DNA of 59,629 nt, from contig NZ_BCRK01000014.1 of the NCBI RefSeq assembly GCF_001552555.1, positions 1 through 59,629 on the forward strand, in the 5' to 3' direction. Made by a program: the position numbers and the translations under genes. The notes under the pieces were generated by a model. It ran no database searches. It was not told the DNA's origin and saw only the letters and a list, made by a program, of their open reading frames with translations. This document shows positions 8,420 through 16,600 of this stretch, piece by piece. Position 1 is the first letter of the stretch, and every line of letters begins with the position of its first letter. Source of the stretch: Nocardiopsis trehalosi NBRC 14201 (lineage in GTDB: Bacteria; Actinomycetota; Actinomycetes; Streptosporangiales; Streptosporangiaceae).

Positions 8420-8580
8420 GTGCGTTCACACTCTTCCACGACGGTTTGCGGGGGCCGCCGCCCCCTGCGGGGGCGGGGCCGCGGCGGTACATGCGGAGCA
8501 GCCGGCCGCCGGAGGCGGGCGCGCGGCTGCGGCAGCATCCGAGCTTAGCCGGGCCCGCCGGGCGGGGCCGAGCCGCCGAT

Positions 8581-8610
8581 TTCGTGTCAGCCGGGGAGAT
8601 CCGCTATTCT
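8581..8610 (+). promoter_or_regulatory. Probable tRNA-Tyr promoter
   Basis: TATTCT at 8605-8610 is a good -10 box; TTCGTG at 8581-8586 with an 18-nt spacer is a weak -35. The predicted start is about 30 nt upstream of the mature tRNA. Confidence 0.5.
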
Positions 8611-8647
8611 CGGTCATGCGCCGCGGCCCTGGAGCCGCAGCACACCC

Positions 8648-8729
8648 GGCAGGTTGCCCGAGCGGCCAATGGGAGCGGACTGTAAATCCGTCGGCTTAGC
8701 CTTCCAAGGTTCGAATCCTTGACCTGCCA
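8648..8729 (+). tRNA. tRNA-Tyr (GTA)
   Basis: The acceptor stem GGCAGGT pairs with ACCTGCC, followed by discriminator A. The anticodon is GTA in ggactGTAaatcc. A long variable arm (about 13 nt) marks the class II structure expected of bacterial tRNA-Tyr, and the T-arm is ggTTCGAATcc. CCA is not encoded. In Streptomyces the 3' part of this tRNA is the chromosomal attachment site of the integrative element SLP1; no integrase is visible next to it here. Confidence 0.96.
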
Positions 8730-8737
8730 CCCGTATC

Positions 8738-8781
8738 GAAGGCCCCGGTGACCAGCGTTCGCGCCGGCCACCGGGGCCTTC
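8738..8781 (+). terminator. Terminator after tRNA-Tyr
   Basis: A perfect 13-bp stem (8738-8750 with 8769-8781) starts 8 nt after the tRNA. Confidence 0.75.
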
Positions 8782-9422
8782 GGCGTTCCCGGCCCGCCGT
8801 TCCACGCGCGCCCGCGCGCGGAAGCGGCGTCCGCACGGTGATCCCACGCTTCCCCGCGCTGGGCCACGCGCGCCCGCGCGGAACGGCGGCGGAGCGCCGC
8901 CCCGGGGCGCGGTCGCGGACCCGCCGGACGGTGCGGGGCGCCGCCGCGTGCGCCTTCCCCGATCCGGTTCCCCGGAAACCCGGTGGCGGCCGGGGCGTGT
9001 GGGCTAGGCTCGGATCCGCCGACGCGGGCGCCGTGCGCGCCGCTCGGCCGCGGGCCGGTGCCGTCGCACCCCCGCACCCTCCGCCGCCTTCGCGGGTCTC
9101 CGCGCGCCGCCGCGCCCCCACGGCGCCGCGCCGGTGTGTTACGGCATGTCCGTATCTTGAGATGTACCGTTTCGTCCCCCGGGGGCGATCCCGGTCTCCC
9201 GCGTGTCCGGCGGCGCGCGGGCGCGCCGCGCCGCCGCGCGGCCGCCGCCCAATTTGCGGCCCATGCCCCGGCAAAGCACCGGCAACGCCCCGAAACGCGT
9301 TCCTACGGGACACGTCGGCGAATCGGGAAATCTCCGTAAATATTTGAGCGTCATTTCCGGTGGTTTTCTCCATTCGCTATTCAGTGGGCGAACCGGACAT
9401 TTTACAAACCCGCTTTTCGGCG
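8782..9422. other. Gene-free stretch downstream of tRNA-Tyr
   Basis: About 640 bp contain no reading frame with convincing codon bias or homology. The first part is extremely GC-rich. From about 9290 the sequence turns noticeably AT-richer (runs such as aaatatttgag and cattttac), unlike everything around it. A partly symmetrical motif around 9151-9170 (gtatcttgagatgtac) could be a regulator site. The position beside a known attachment tRNA suggests a scar of past integration, but no repeat of the tRNA end was found. Confidence 0.5.
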
Positions 9423-9452
9423 TTGACAAAAACGCTTCCCGGGGTCGATGAT
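9423..9452 (+). promoter_or_regulatory. Strong sigma-70-type promoter for the secreted-protein cluster
   Basis: A perfect TTGACA (9423-9428), an 18-nt spacer and GATGAT (9447-9452, four of six matches) give a transcript start near 9459. The untranslated leader to the first small secreted protein would be about 70 nt. Confidence 0.65.
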
Positions 9453-9530
9453 TGCCGCAGTCCACCACGACATCGGGCGCCACGCGCGTCTTTATCCAGA
9501 TCCTCGTTCCACGTATTCCGGGGGAATCAG

Positions 9531-9800
9531 ATGAAGAAGTTCACCGCTGCTGGGATCATCGCCGGCGCCGCGCTGAGCGCCATGTTCATGGGCGCTCCCG
9601 CTTACGCCGACGGTGCCAACTCGGGTGACCAGCAGTTCAACCAGAACCTGCAGGTCGTGCCGATCGTCCTGTGCAACACCGAGGTCAACGTCATCGCCGT
9701 CCCGATCGACATCCTGTCGCCGAACACCACCGGCGACTGCGGCAACGGCGACTCCAGCGTGAACGTCAAGAAGACCAAGGACGTCGAGATCGAGAAGTAA
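9531..9800 (+). CDS. Small secreted two-cysteine protein, chaplin-like (copy 1)
   Basis: This 89-residue precursor has a clear signal peptide (MKKF, hydrophobic core, cleavage after APAYA at residue 26), leaving about 63 residues. The mature part has NQNLQVVPIVLC at Cys48, then EVNVIAVPIDILSPNTTGDC ending at Cys70, and a charged tail. The pattern QVP..C.N.VNVI...NP..G..C.N resembles chaplins, the amyloid-forming surface proteins of streptomycetes, but with 21 rather than about 18 residues between the cysteines and no LNPAFGN core. The start follows GGGGGAA. Two paralogues follow immediately. Chaplin relationship is a motif-level inference; a different small secreted family is possible. Confidence 0.8.
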   Translation: MKKFTAAGIIAGAALSAMFMGAPAYADGANSGDQQFNQNLQVVPIVLCNTEVNVIAVPIDILSPNTTGDCGNGDSSVNVKKTKDVEIEK

Positions 9801-9972
9801 CCACGGGAATTCCCGTCGGTCTTCTCCGGATTCTCCGGGAGGGGGCGCGCCATGCGCGCCGCGCGACGCCGATCCGGCCGACGCGCCCGCATTCCCGCGC
9901 CTCCTCCCGAACCACCGCCGGGCCCGGCCCGGCGGCTCCACCGAACAACGAACGTCATTTACAGGAGACACC

Positions 9973-10257
9973 ATGCTGCGCAAGCTCAGCGTCGCCGGCC
10001 TCGTGGCCGGCGCGGCCCTCAGCGCCCTCGCCTTCGCCGCCCCCGCCCACGCCGACGCCAACTCGGGCGACCAGCAGTTCAACCAGAACCTCCAGGTCAT
10101 CCCGATCACCGCCTGCAACGTCGAGGTCAACGTCATCGCTATCCCGGTCGACGTCCTGTCCCCGAACACCACCGGCGACTGCGTCAACGGCTCCAGCGGC
10201 ACCAACGTGAAGACCGAGACCGAGGTCGAGGTCGAGAAGCACGGCAAGAAGCACTGA
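9973..10257 (+). CDS. Small secreted two-cysteine protein, chaplin-like (copy 2)
   Basis: This 94-residue precursor has a signal peptide cleaved after APAHA (residue 27). The mature part repeats the copy 1 core almost exactly: NSGDQQFNQNLQV, then C-N-V-E-V-N-V-I-A-I-P-V-D-V-L-S-P-N-T-T-G-D-C. The tail is charged (TETEVEVEKHGKKH). AGGAGA lies 8 nt before the ATG. It is separated from copy 1 by 172 bp with no obvious terminator, so co-transcription is possible. The conservation of the inter-cysteine block across all three copies, while the tails diverge, points to selection on that core. Confidence 0.82.
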   Translation: MLRKLSVAGLVAGAALSALAFAAPAHADANSGDQQFNQNLQVIPITACNVEVNVIAIPVDVLSPNTTGDCVNGSSGTNVKTETEVEVEKHGKKH

Positions 10258-10271
10258 TTCGAGGGATGCGC

Positions 10272-10574
10272 ATGTTCCGCAGGCTCGCCGCCGTCGGCAT
10301 CCTCGCCGGAGCGGTCCTGGGCGCGGTGACCACCGGATCCGCGCACGCGGGAGGGCCGCCCGGTCAGCAGTTCGACCAGAACCTGCAGATCGCGCCGATC
10401 ACCCTCTGCAACGTGGAGGTCAACGTGATCGCCGTCCCGGTCGACGTGCTGTCGCCGAACACCACGGGTGACTGCATCAACGGTCCCACCCTGGTGAACC
10501 TCGACTCGGACCGCGCCTGGGAGGCCATCCCGGACGGCGCCGACGAGGACTGGCCCGGCCACACCGGCTACTAG
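10272..10574 (+). CDS. Small secreted two-cysteine protein, chaplin-like (copy 3)
   Basis: This 100-residue precursor has a signal peptide cleaved after SAHA (residue 26). The core QQFDQNLQIAPITLCNVEV and the second Cys in TTGDCINGP match copies 1 and 2. The tail differs from the others: acidic and Trp-containing (DRAWEAIPDGADEDWPG). I chose ATG at 10272 because GAGGGA sits 5 nt upstream; the ATG at 10266 would abut its own ribosome site. Only 14 bp separate it from copy 2, so these two form an operon ending at the terminator at 10585-10620. Secreted and probably cell-surface; function unknown. Confidence 0.82.
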   Translation: MFRRLAAVGILAGAVLGAVTTGSAHAGGPPGQQFDQNLQIAPITLCNVEVNVIAVPVDVLSPNTTGDCINGPTLVNLDSDRAWEAIPDGADEDWPGHTGY

Positions 10575-10584
10575 ACGGCCCACC

Positions 10585-10620
10585 GGCCCCCGGATTCCCC
10601 GCAAGGGGGGTCCGGGGGCC
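10585..10620 (+). terminator. Terminator after the secreted-protein cluster
   Basis: A perfect 10-bp GC stem (10585-10594 with 10611-10620) begins 10 nt after the stop codon. Confidence 0.7.
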
Positions 10621-10727
10621 GTCGCGTTCCCCGGCCGCCCGCGCGTCATACCGCCTCGCTCCGGAGCGTCGCCACTAGGCTGACGCGCAGTGACAACGCC
10701 CAGGTCGCCGCGGAACCCGGAGGACCC

Positions 10728-11240
10728 ATGGTTTCCACCCGCACCGCTCTCCTCGCCCTGCCGGGCGCGCTCGCCCTCATCACCGGCTGCGGCGGCCAGG
10801 ACGCCGAGCCGCCCCGCGGCACCGCCGCGGAGTCGCCCCCCGCGGCGTCGGCCCCCGCGAGCCCCGACCCGCACGCGTCGGCGTCCGCCTCCACCGGCCG
10901 GTTCGTCTACAACACCTACGCCGACGAGAACGGCGACGCCGAGCAGGAGCCCGAGGGCCTCGTCGCGTCGGAGTTCACCACCTTCACCGGCATGGAGTGG
11001 AGCGTCTGGGACAGCGACACCGCCGAGGGCCGCGGCCGGGTCTCCGGCACCTGGTGCCTGCCCGAGTGCCAGGACCAGCCCTACGCGGTCACCGTCGAAC
11101 TGGGCGACCCCGAGACCGTCGACGGCGTCACCTACTACTCCACCTACGAGATCACCGACACCGGCGACCTCCCCGAGGACCTGCACGAGCGCATGGTCGA
11201 GGCCGACGACGGCCGGCTGACGCTCCCCGGCGAGGGGTAG
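10728..11240 (+). CDS. Putative lipoprotein, unknown function
   Basis: This 170-residue protein begins with a lipoprotein signal (hydrophobic LLALPGALALITGC, lipobox ITGC, Cys at 22) and a Ser/Ala/Pro-rich linker to about residue 55. It is expected to be anchored on the outer face of the membrane. The mature domain contains one cysteine pair in TWCLPECQDQ and many acidic residues; the paired cysteines probably form a disulfide. I do not recognise the domain. An AACCCGGAGGACCC ribosome site precedes the ATG. It has its own terminator (11244-11287) and is not obviously linked to either neighbour. Confidence 0.8.
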   Translation: MVSTRTALLALPGALALITGCGGQDAEPPRGTAAESPPAASAPASPDPHASASASTGRFVYNTYADENGDAEQEPEGLVASEFTTFTGMEWSVWDSDTAEGRGRVSGTWCLPECQDQPYAVTVELGDPETVDGVTYYSTYEITDTGDLPEDLHERMVEADDGRLTLPGEG

Positions 11241-11243
11241 CCC

Positions 11244-11287
11244 GGCCGGTCCGCGGGCCCCCGGCGGTCCGCTGCGCCGGACCGGCC
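11244..11287 (+). terminator. Terminator after the lipoprotein gene
   Basis: A perfect 10-bp stem (11244-11253 with 11278-11287) begins 3 nt after the stop codon. Confidence 0.65.
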
Positions 11288-11393
11288 GCCAAGAATTACC
11301 CCCGAACGAACCTCCGCAGGTCAGAGCCCCATTCTCGGCCGCATTCGGGCGCCCGGGAACGGGGTTTTGGGCGCGGCGGCGGCCCGGGGTCTT

Positions 11394-11399
11394 TAGTCT
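11394..11399 (+). promoter_or_regulatory. Possible -10 box for the jet-like operon
   Basis: TAGTCT ends 8 nt before the GTG at 11408. There is no ribosome site between them, so a leaderless transcript is likely. The same octamer TAGTCTGC precedes the ATPase gene at 19126 (19090-19097). No convincing -35 is visible in either. Confidence 0.4.
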
Positions 11400-11407
11400 G
11401 CTGAGTT

Positions 11408-12229
11408 GTGGGTGACTCAGCGAACGACGTGACGGCGCCCCTCGCGGAGACCAGCGCGCGAGGGCGGGCGCCCCTGCCGCACGGCCGCGGGTCCGCGCCC
11501 GCCCCGGGCGCCGCCGACCCCGCCCCGCCGCGGCCCGCCGGCCCCGCGGTCCCGACCCCCGACGGCCCGGTTCCGCGTCACGGCCGGGCCGCCCTGCTCC
11601 GCCTCGCCGGCTGGTTCGCCGCGGCCGACGCCGCGACCGCCCACGAGGTCTACACCGCCGCGTTCGCCCTGCACCCGGCCACCCACCTCGGCGGCCCCGC
11701 CGAGGACGACTCCGTCGCGGCCACCACCAGCTGGTGGGACGGCCCCCTCGCGCCCACCGCCGCCGTCCGGCTGAGCAGCGCGCTGCCCGCCGCGCCGGCC
11801 CGCGCCCACGGCGCGCAGCGGGCCCGGCTGCGCGACGCCGCCGAGTCCTCCGCCCACTGGCGCCGCTCCGCCGCCCAGGAGCTGCGGCGGGTGCTCGCCG
11901 AACCCACGGCCGCCGACGCCCGCGTGCTGCTGTCCAGCTCGGCCATGGACGTCCTCATGGAACTGCTCACGGCCGCGCTCGGTTCGGGCGACGCCACCCG
12001 CGCCCCGGTGTCGGCGGGCGACCTCGAACTCGGCATCCGGCTGCACGTCCGGCACGTGTCCGAAGCCGCCGTGAGCGTGCGCGGCTCCGGCGGCGACCTC
12101 GACCTGGACGGCCTGCGGCTGCGCGTCACCCCGTTCGCGGTCCTGTCGGACGCCGCCGACGACGACACCGCCGGCGACGGCACCGCCGCGCCCGACGCGC
12201 GCCCCGAGCGGCTGGTGCGCCACGCGTGA
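11408..12229 (+). CDS. JetA-like (DUF2397/TIGR02677), C-terminal half only
   Basis: From residue ~57 this 273-residue protein follows the C-terminal half of the DUF2397 family. ALLRLAGWFAAAD comes first, then HEVYTAAFALHPATHLGG, TSWWDGP, and a terminal DLDGLRLRVTPF. DUF2397 proteins are JetA, the kleisin-like subunit of one Wadjet plasmid-defence type, and are usually about 480-520 residues. The N-terminal winged-helix half is therefore missing, replaced by about 55 Ala/Pro/Arg-rich residues. The frame cannot extend upstream: an in-frame TGA lies at 11402-11404, and the preceding DNA is intergenic. GTG at 11408 has no Shine-Dalgarno, consistent with a leaderless message. jetB and jetC homologues follow in order. 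Family membership is from motif recall; no search was run. Confidence 0.72.
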   Translation: MGDSANDVTAPLAETSARGRAPLPHGRGSAPAPGAADPAPPRPAGPAVPTPDGPVPRHGRAALLRLAGWFAAADAATAHEVYTAAFALHPATHLGGPAEDDSVAATTSWWDGPLAPTAAVRLSSALPAAPARAHGAQRARLRDAAESSAHWRRSAAQELRRVLAEPTAADARVLLSSSAMDVLMELLTAALGSGDATRAPVSAGDLELGIRLHVRHVSEAAVSVRGSGGDLDLDGLRLRVTPFAVLSDAADDDTAGDGTAAPDARPERLVRHA

Positions 12230-12280
12230 TCGCGCCGCGCGCCCCCCGCCGCACCGGTCGAGCAGGAGGTGAGGACGTCC

Positions 12281-13498
12281 GTGACGTCGCATGAGGACAT
12301 CGCGCTCATCGGGGAGCGCCAGGCCGCCGCCCGGCGGCTGCTGGCCGAACCGCTGCTGACCGCGCGCACCCACCCCGACGACTTCGCGGTGGTCCGGTCG
12401 CACTCGGAGTGGCTGACCCAGCGCTTCCGCCGCGTGCTCGGCTACGAGCTGACGGTCGCCGCCGACCACGCCCGCCTGGTCAAGGCGGGGCAGGTGCGGC
12501 CGGTCGTCCGGCCGCTCGCCCGCGCCAGCGGCGCCTACTTCTCCCCGCGCGCCTACGCCTACCTCGCCCTCGCCCTGGCGGCGCTGGTCGAGGCGCCCCC
12601 GGAGGTCGACCTCGCCCGGCTCGCCGCGGACGTGCGGGCCGCCGCCGACGAGGCCGGGCTCGACCTCGATCCCCGCGAGCGCATGTCGGAGCGGCGGGCG
12701 TTCGTCGCCGCGCTGCGCCACCTCGCCGGCTGGGGGGCGGTCAGCGTCCGCGAGGGCGACCTGGCCGCCCACGCCGCCGACGCCGCCGCACCGGTCCGCC
12801 TGGCCGTCCACCACGAGGTCGCCCGGCGGGTGGTCGCCCACCCGCCGCACTCCACCGCCGACCCCGGCGACTTCGTGCGCGGCATGGAGAGCGGCGACCC
12901 GGCCGGGGACGCGGCGGGGGAGGTGGCGCTGCGCCGCGCGCTGGCCGAGACCGCCGTGGTCTACCGCGCCGACCTGTCCCGGCGGCAGCGGGAGCGCCTG
13001 GCCGGCCACCAGTGGCGGGCCGTCGCCGAACTCGGCGACCTCCTCGGCTGCGACGCCGAGATCCGGGCCGAGGGGGTGGCGCTCATCATGCCGGACGAGG
13101 CCGAGGGCGCCCACGCCGTCGCCTTCCCCAGCGCCGACCCCGCCGGGCAGGCGGCGCTGCTGCTGGTCGAGCGCCTCGTGGCCCGGCTGCGCCCGGACGC
13201 CGCGGCGTCGGCGGTCCCGGTGCCCGCGGGTGTCCTGGCCGCCGAACTGGCCGCCGTGATCGGCCCGGCCGACGGGGCCGGCGACCGGTGGGGGCGGGCC
13301 GCCGTCAGCCACGTCCCCGACCCGGACGACCTGGAGGTCCGGGTGCTGCGGCTGCTGCACCGGAGCCGGCTGCTCGACCACCCCGACCCGGCGGCCGCCG
13401 GGCACGAGGGGTGGACCCTGCGCGCCGCGGCCGCCCGCTACGGCGGCCGCCCGGCCGGAGCCGGGCCCGCCGGCCCCGGCGGCGAGGGCGGCGCGTGA
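12281..13498 (+). CDS. jetB: JetB-like (DUF2398/TIGR02678)
   Basis: This 405-residue protein matches the DUF2398 family along its length. It starts IGERQAAARRLLAEPLLTA, continues with FAVVRSHSEWLTQRF, then FSPRAYAYLALALAALVEA, the AETAVVYRADLSRRQRERL segment, and AEGVALIMPDE. DUF2398 proteins are JetB, the MukE-like subunit that bridges the kleisin and the SMC ATPase heads. The length is normal. I chose GTG at 12281 because AGGAGGT ends 10 nt upstream; GTG at 12269 would overlap that site. The gene lies 51 bp after the truncated jetA and 112 bp before jetC, all on one strand, so one operon is likely. Confidence 0.8.
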   Translation: MTSHEDIALIGERQAAARRLLAEPLLTARTHPDDFAVVRSHSEWLTQRFRRVLGYELTVAADHARLVKAGQVRPVVRPLARASGAYFSPRAYAYLALALAALVEAPPEVDLARLAADVRAAADEAGLDLDPRERMSERRAFVAALRHLAGWGAVSVREGDLAAHAADAAAPVRLAVHHEVARRVVAHPPHSTADPGDFVRGMESGDPAGDAAGEVALRRALAETAVVYRADLSRRQRERLAGHQWRAVAELGDLLGCDAEIRAEGVALIMPDEAEGAHAVAFPSADPAGQAALLLVERLVARLRPDAAASAVPVPAGVLAAELAAVIGPADGAGDRWGRAAVSHVPDPDDLEVRVLRLLHRSRLLDHPDPAAAGHEGWTLRAAAARYGGRPAGAGPAGPGGEGGA

Positions 13499-13610
13499 CC
13501 CCCCGCACCCCCTCGGCGGCACTCACGCGATCCGGGAGAATGGCAGGGGCGCCGGAGCCGGACCCCCGACGGCGCGGCGACGCGGCACGGCACGGAGCGG
13601 AGGAGGGTCG

Positions 13611-16600
13611 ATGACCGACGCGGGCGACACCGGACGACCGGACGCGACGACACCGCCCGGCGGGACACCCGCCCCGTCCGGCGGCGGCCCCGCACGCCCG
13701 GCCGAGGACGCGGCCGACCCCGCGCGCGACGAACGGCTCGACACCCGCCCCCTCCGGCTGCCCGGCGCCGGCCGGCGCGGCCGCACCGACCCCGACCTCC
13801 TCGGCGCCGTGCCCGCGGCTCCCGCTCCGCCGCCCCGCCCCCCGTTCGGGACCACCGGTGCGCCCGACCGGGACAGCGGGCCCCCGACCGATCCGCGCGG
13901 CGTCCGCCGCTTCCCGGGGGCGCCGACCGGACCGAACGCCCCCTTCGCCCGCCCTCTCCGCGGAACGGACCCCGTGAGCGACACCCCGGCCCGCGCCTCC
14001 GGCGCCGACCCCGACCGCCCCGGCGGCCCCGCGTCCGCGCCCTCCGGCGCGGCCGATCCGCTCGCGGACGCGGCCACCCCGCCCGGCGGCGTGCCGGTCC
14101 CGTCCGTCGGCACCGATCCCGGCGGTCCGCTCGCCTCCGGCGCGCACGACCCGGCGCCGCCCGCGCCGGACGCCCCCGAGGCCGCTCCCGAGGGCGCCGG
14201 CGACGGGGGCACGTCCGGCGGCACCGACGCGGCCGCGCCGGTGCGGTCCGGCGCCGACGGCGATCAGCGCCCGGCCGACGACGCCACCACCGTTCCCGGC
14301 ACCCCGGACGCCGCCGAGACCGATGCCACCGCCCCTGCCGCCCCGACCGCCGCCGGTCCGGCGCCCGCCGGCGCCCCCGATGCGGTCGGCCCTCTCGCGC
14401 CGAGCGGGGAGGCGTCCACCGACCCGGTCAGCGCGTACGCCGACCCCCTCGGCCTGGACACGCCCGCCCCGGCCGCCGCCCACCCGCTCGACCCGGACGC
14501 GCCGGCCGAGGCCGCCGCACCCGCCGCCGACCCGTGGGCGGACACCCCGCCCGCCGGAACGCCCGGCGACCTCCTCGGCGGGCGCGCCGCCGCCGACCCC
14601 GACGCGGACACCGACACCGACGCCGACCCCGACGCCGCGCCCGAGGCCGCCCCCGACCGCGCCGCGCGCTCCCGGCGCGGCCGCCCGTCCCAGCGCGCCA
14701 CCCCCACCCGCTTCCGGCTGCACCGCGCCGGCATCCAGAACGTGTGGCAGTACGACGACCACGTCTTCCGCTTCGCCGACGGCCGGCTGCTGCTGCGCGG
14801 CCGCAACGGCGCGGGCAAGTCCAAGGCGCTGGAGATGCTGCTGCCGTTCCTGCTCGACGGCGACGCCCGCCGCCTCGACACCACCGGCACCAGCCGCACG
14901 AGCCTGCGCTGGCTGCTCCTGGACGGCCGCGGGTCCGACACCGACCCGGCCCCCGACGCCGAGCCGCCCACCGCCACCCTGGGCTACCTGTGGGTGGAGT
15001 TCGCCCGGGGGCGGGGCGAGGACCGGCGCCGCCTCACCCTCGGCGCGGCGATCACCGCGGCCCCCGGCACCGACGCGCGCAGCGTCTTCTTCGTGACCGA
15101 GCGCCGGGTCGGCCCCGACCTGCGCCTGGTCGCCGACGGGCGCCCCATGGCCATCGACCGGCTGCGCACCGAGGTCGGCCCGGACAACTGCTACGACTCC
15201 CCGGTGGCCTACCGGGGCCGCGTCATGCGCGACCTGTTCGGCATCGACGACCCCGTCCGCTACCGCAACCTCATCCACCTGCTGTACCGGCTGCGCCGCC
15301 CCACCATCGGCGAGCGACTGGAGGCCGGCGAACTGGTGTCGGTCCTCTCCGAGGCGCTGCCGCCCATGGACGAGACCGTCCTGGACGAGATGGCGCGCAA
15401 CGTCACCGACCTGGAGGAGGCCCGCTCCCGGCTGGCGTCCCTGCGGTCGGCCCGCGAGCAGGTGGCGGGGTTCCTCACCGACTACCGGGGCTACCTCCAG
15501 GCCACCCTGCGCGGCCAGGCGCGGACCGTCCGCGCCCAGATCGGCGCCTACCGCGACCGCGACGCCGAGGTCGGCCGCCTGCGCGCCGAGCTGGACCGCC
15601 TCGTCGGCGTCGAGAGCGGGGTGCAGGAGGAGCGCGACCGGCTCCGCCGCACCCGCGACACCGCCGCCTCCGACGCCGACACCCTCTCCGCCGGGGGCAC
15701 CGCCGCCCCCGCCCCCACCGACTACGAGCACCAGGCCCGGCAGGCCGCCGTCACCGCCTACATCCGCGCCGCCGAGGCGTCCTGGGCCGCCGCCGACTAC
15801 GCCATCGCCGCCGAGGCCGGCACCCGGGACCGGCTGGCCGACGACGTCACCGCCATCGACAGGGCGCTGGCGGACCTGCGCCGGTCCGGCGGCCACCTGG
15901 CCGAGACCGCCCGCCAGGCCGGGGTGGCGGCCGCCGCCGAGGCGCAGGTGCCGCACCCCGTGCCCACCACCCTCGCGCCCCGCGAGAGCGTCACCCACGT
16001 CGACCTCCAGGGCCTGGAGCAGGCGGTCGAGCGCGAACCCGTCGCCGGCATCGACCTCGCCGACCTCCGCGCCGGACTCGCCGAACTGCACGACCGCTAC
16101 GCCCGGGCCGACGACGCGGCCGCCGAGCGCGCCGCCGCCGCCACCGCGCTGCGCGAGCGCGCCGCCGAGCACGCCGCCGCCGAACGCCGCGAGGCCGCGC
16201 TCGACAGCGAGGCCGAGGCCGCCGACGCCGCCTTGGAGCGCGCCCGCGACCGCGAGCGCGACGCCATCGACGCCGTGCGCGCCGCCAGCTCCGCCTACGC
16301 CGACCGGGTCCGCGCGTGGAGCGGCCGGCTGCGCGCCGCCGCCCCCGACGGCGACCTCGGCGACGCGCTCGCCGACCTGGAGGAGAGCGTCGAACTCCCG
16401 CTCACCGACGCGCTGCGGGTGCTCGACGCCGAGGTTCCGGCCGCTGTGGCCCGGCGGGCGCACGCCATCGTCGACCCGCTGCTGCGCGACCTGCGCACCC
16501 GCCGCGACACCGCGGTGGGGGAGGAGCGCGAGCTGGCCGCGGAGCTGGACGAACTGGCCGAGCGCACCGCCGCGGGCGCCGCCGGCCCGGCCCCCGCCCC

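Noticed and set aside
8648-9530. Integrase or attachment repeats next to tRNA-Tyr
   Set aside because: No tyrosine recombinase motif and no second copy of the tRNA 3' end were found in the window.
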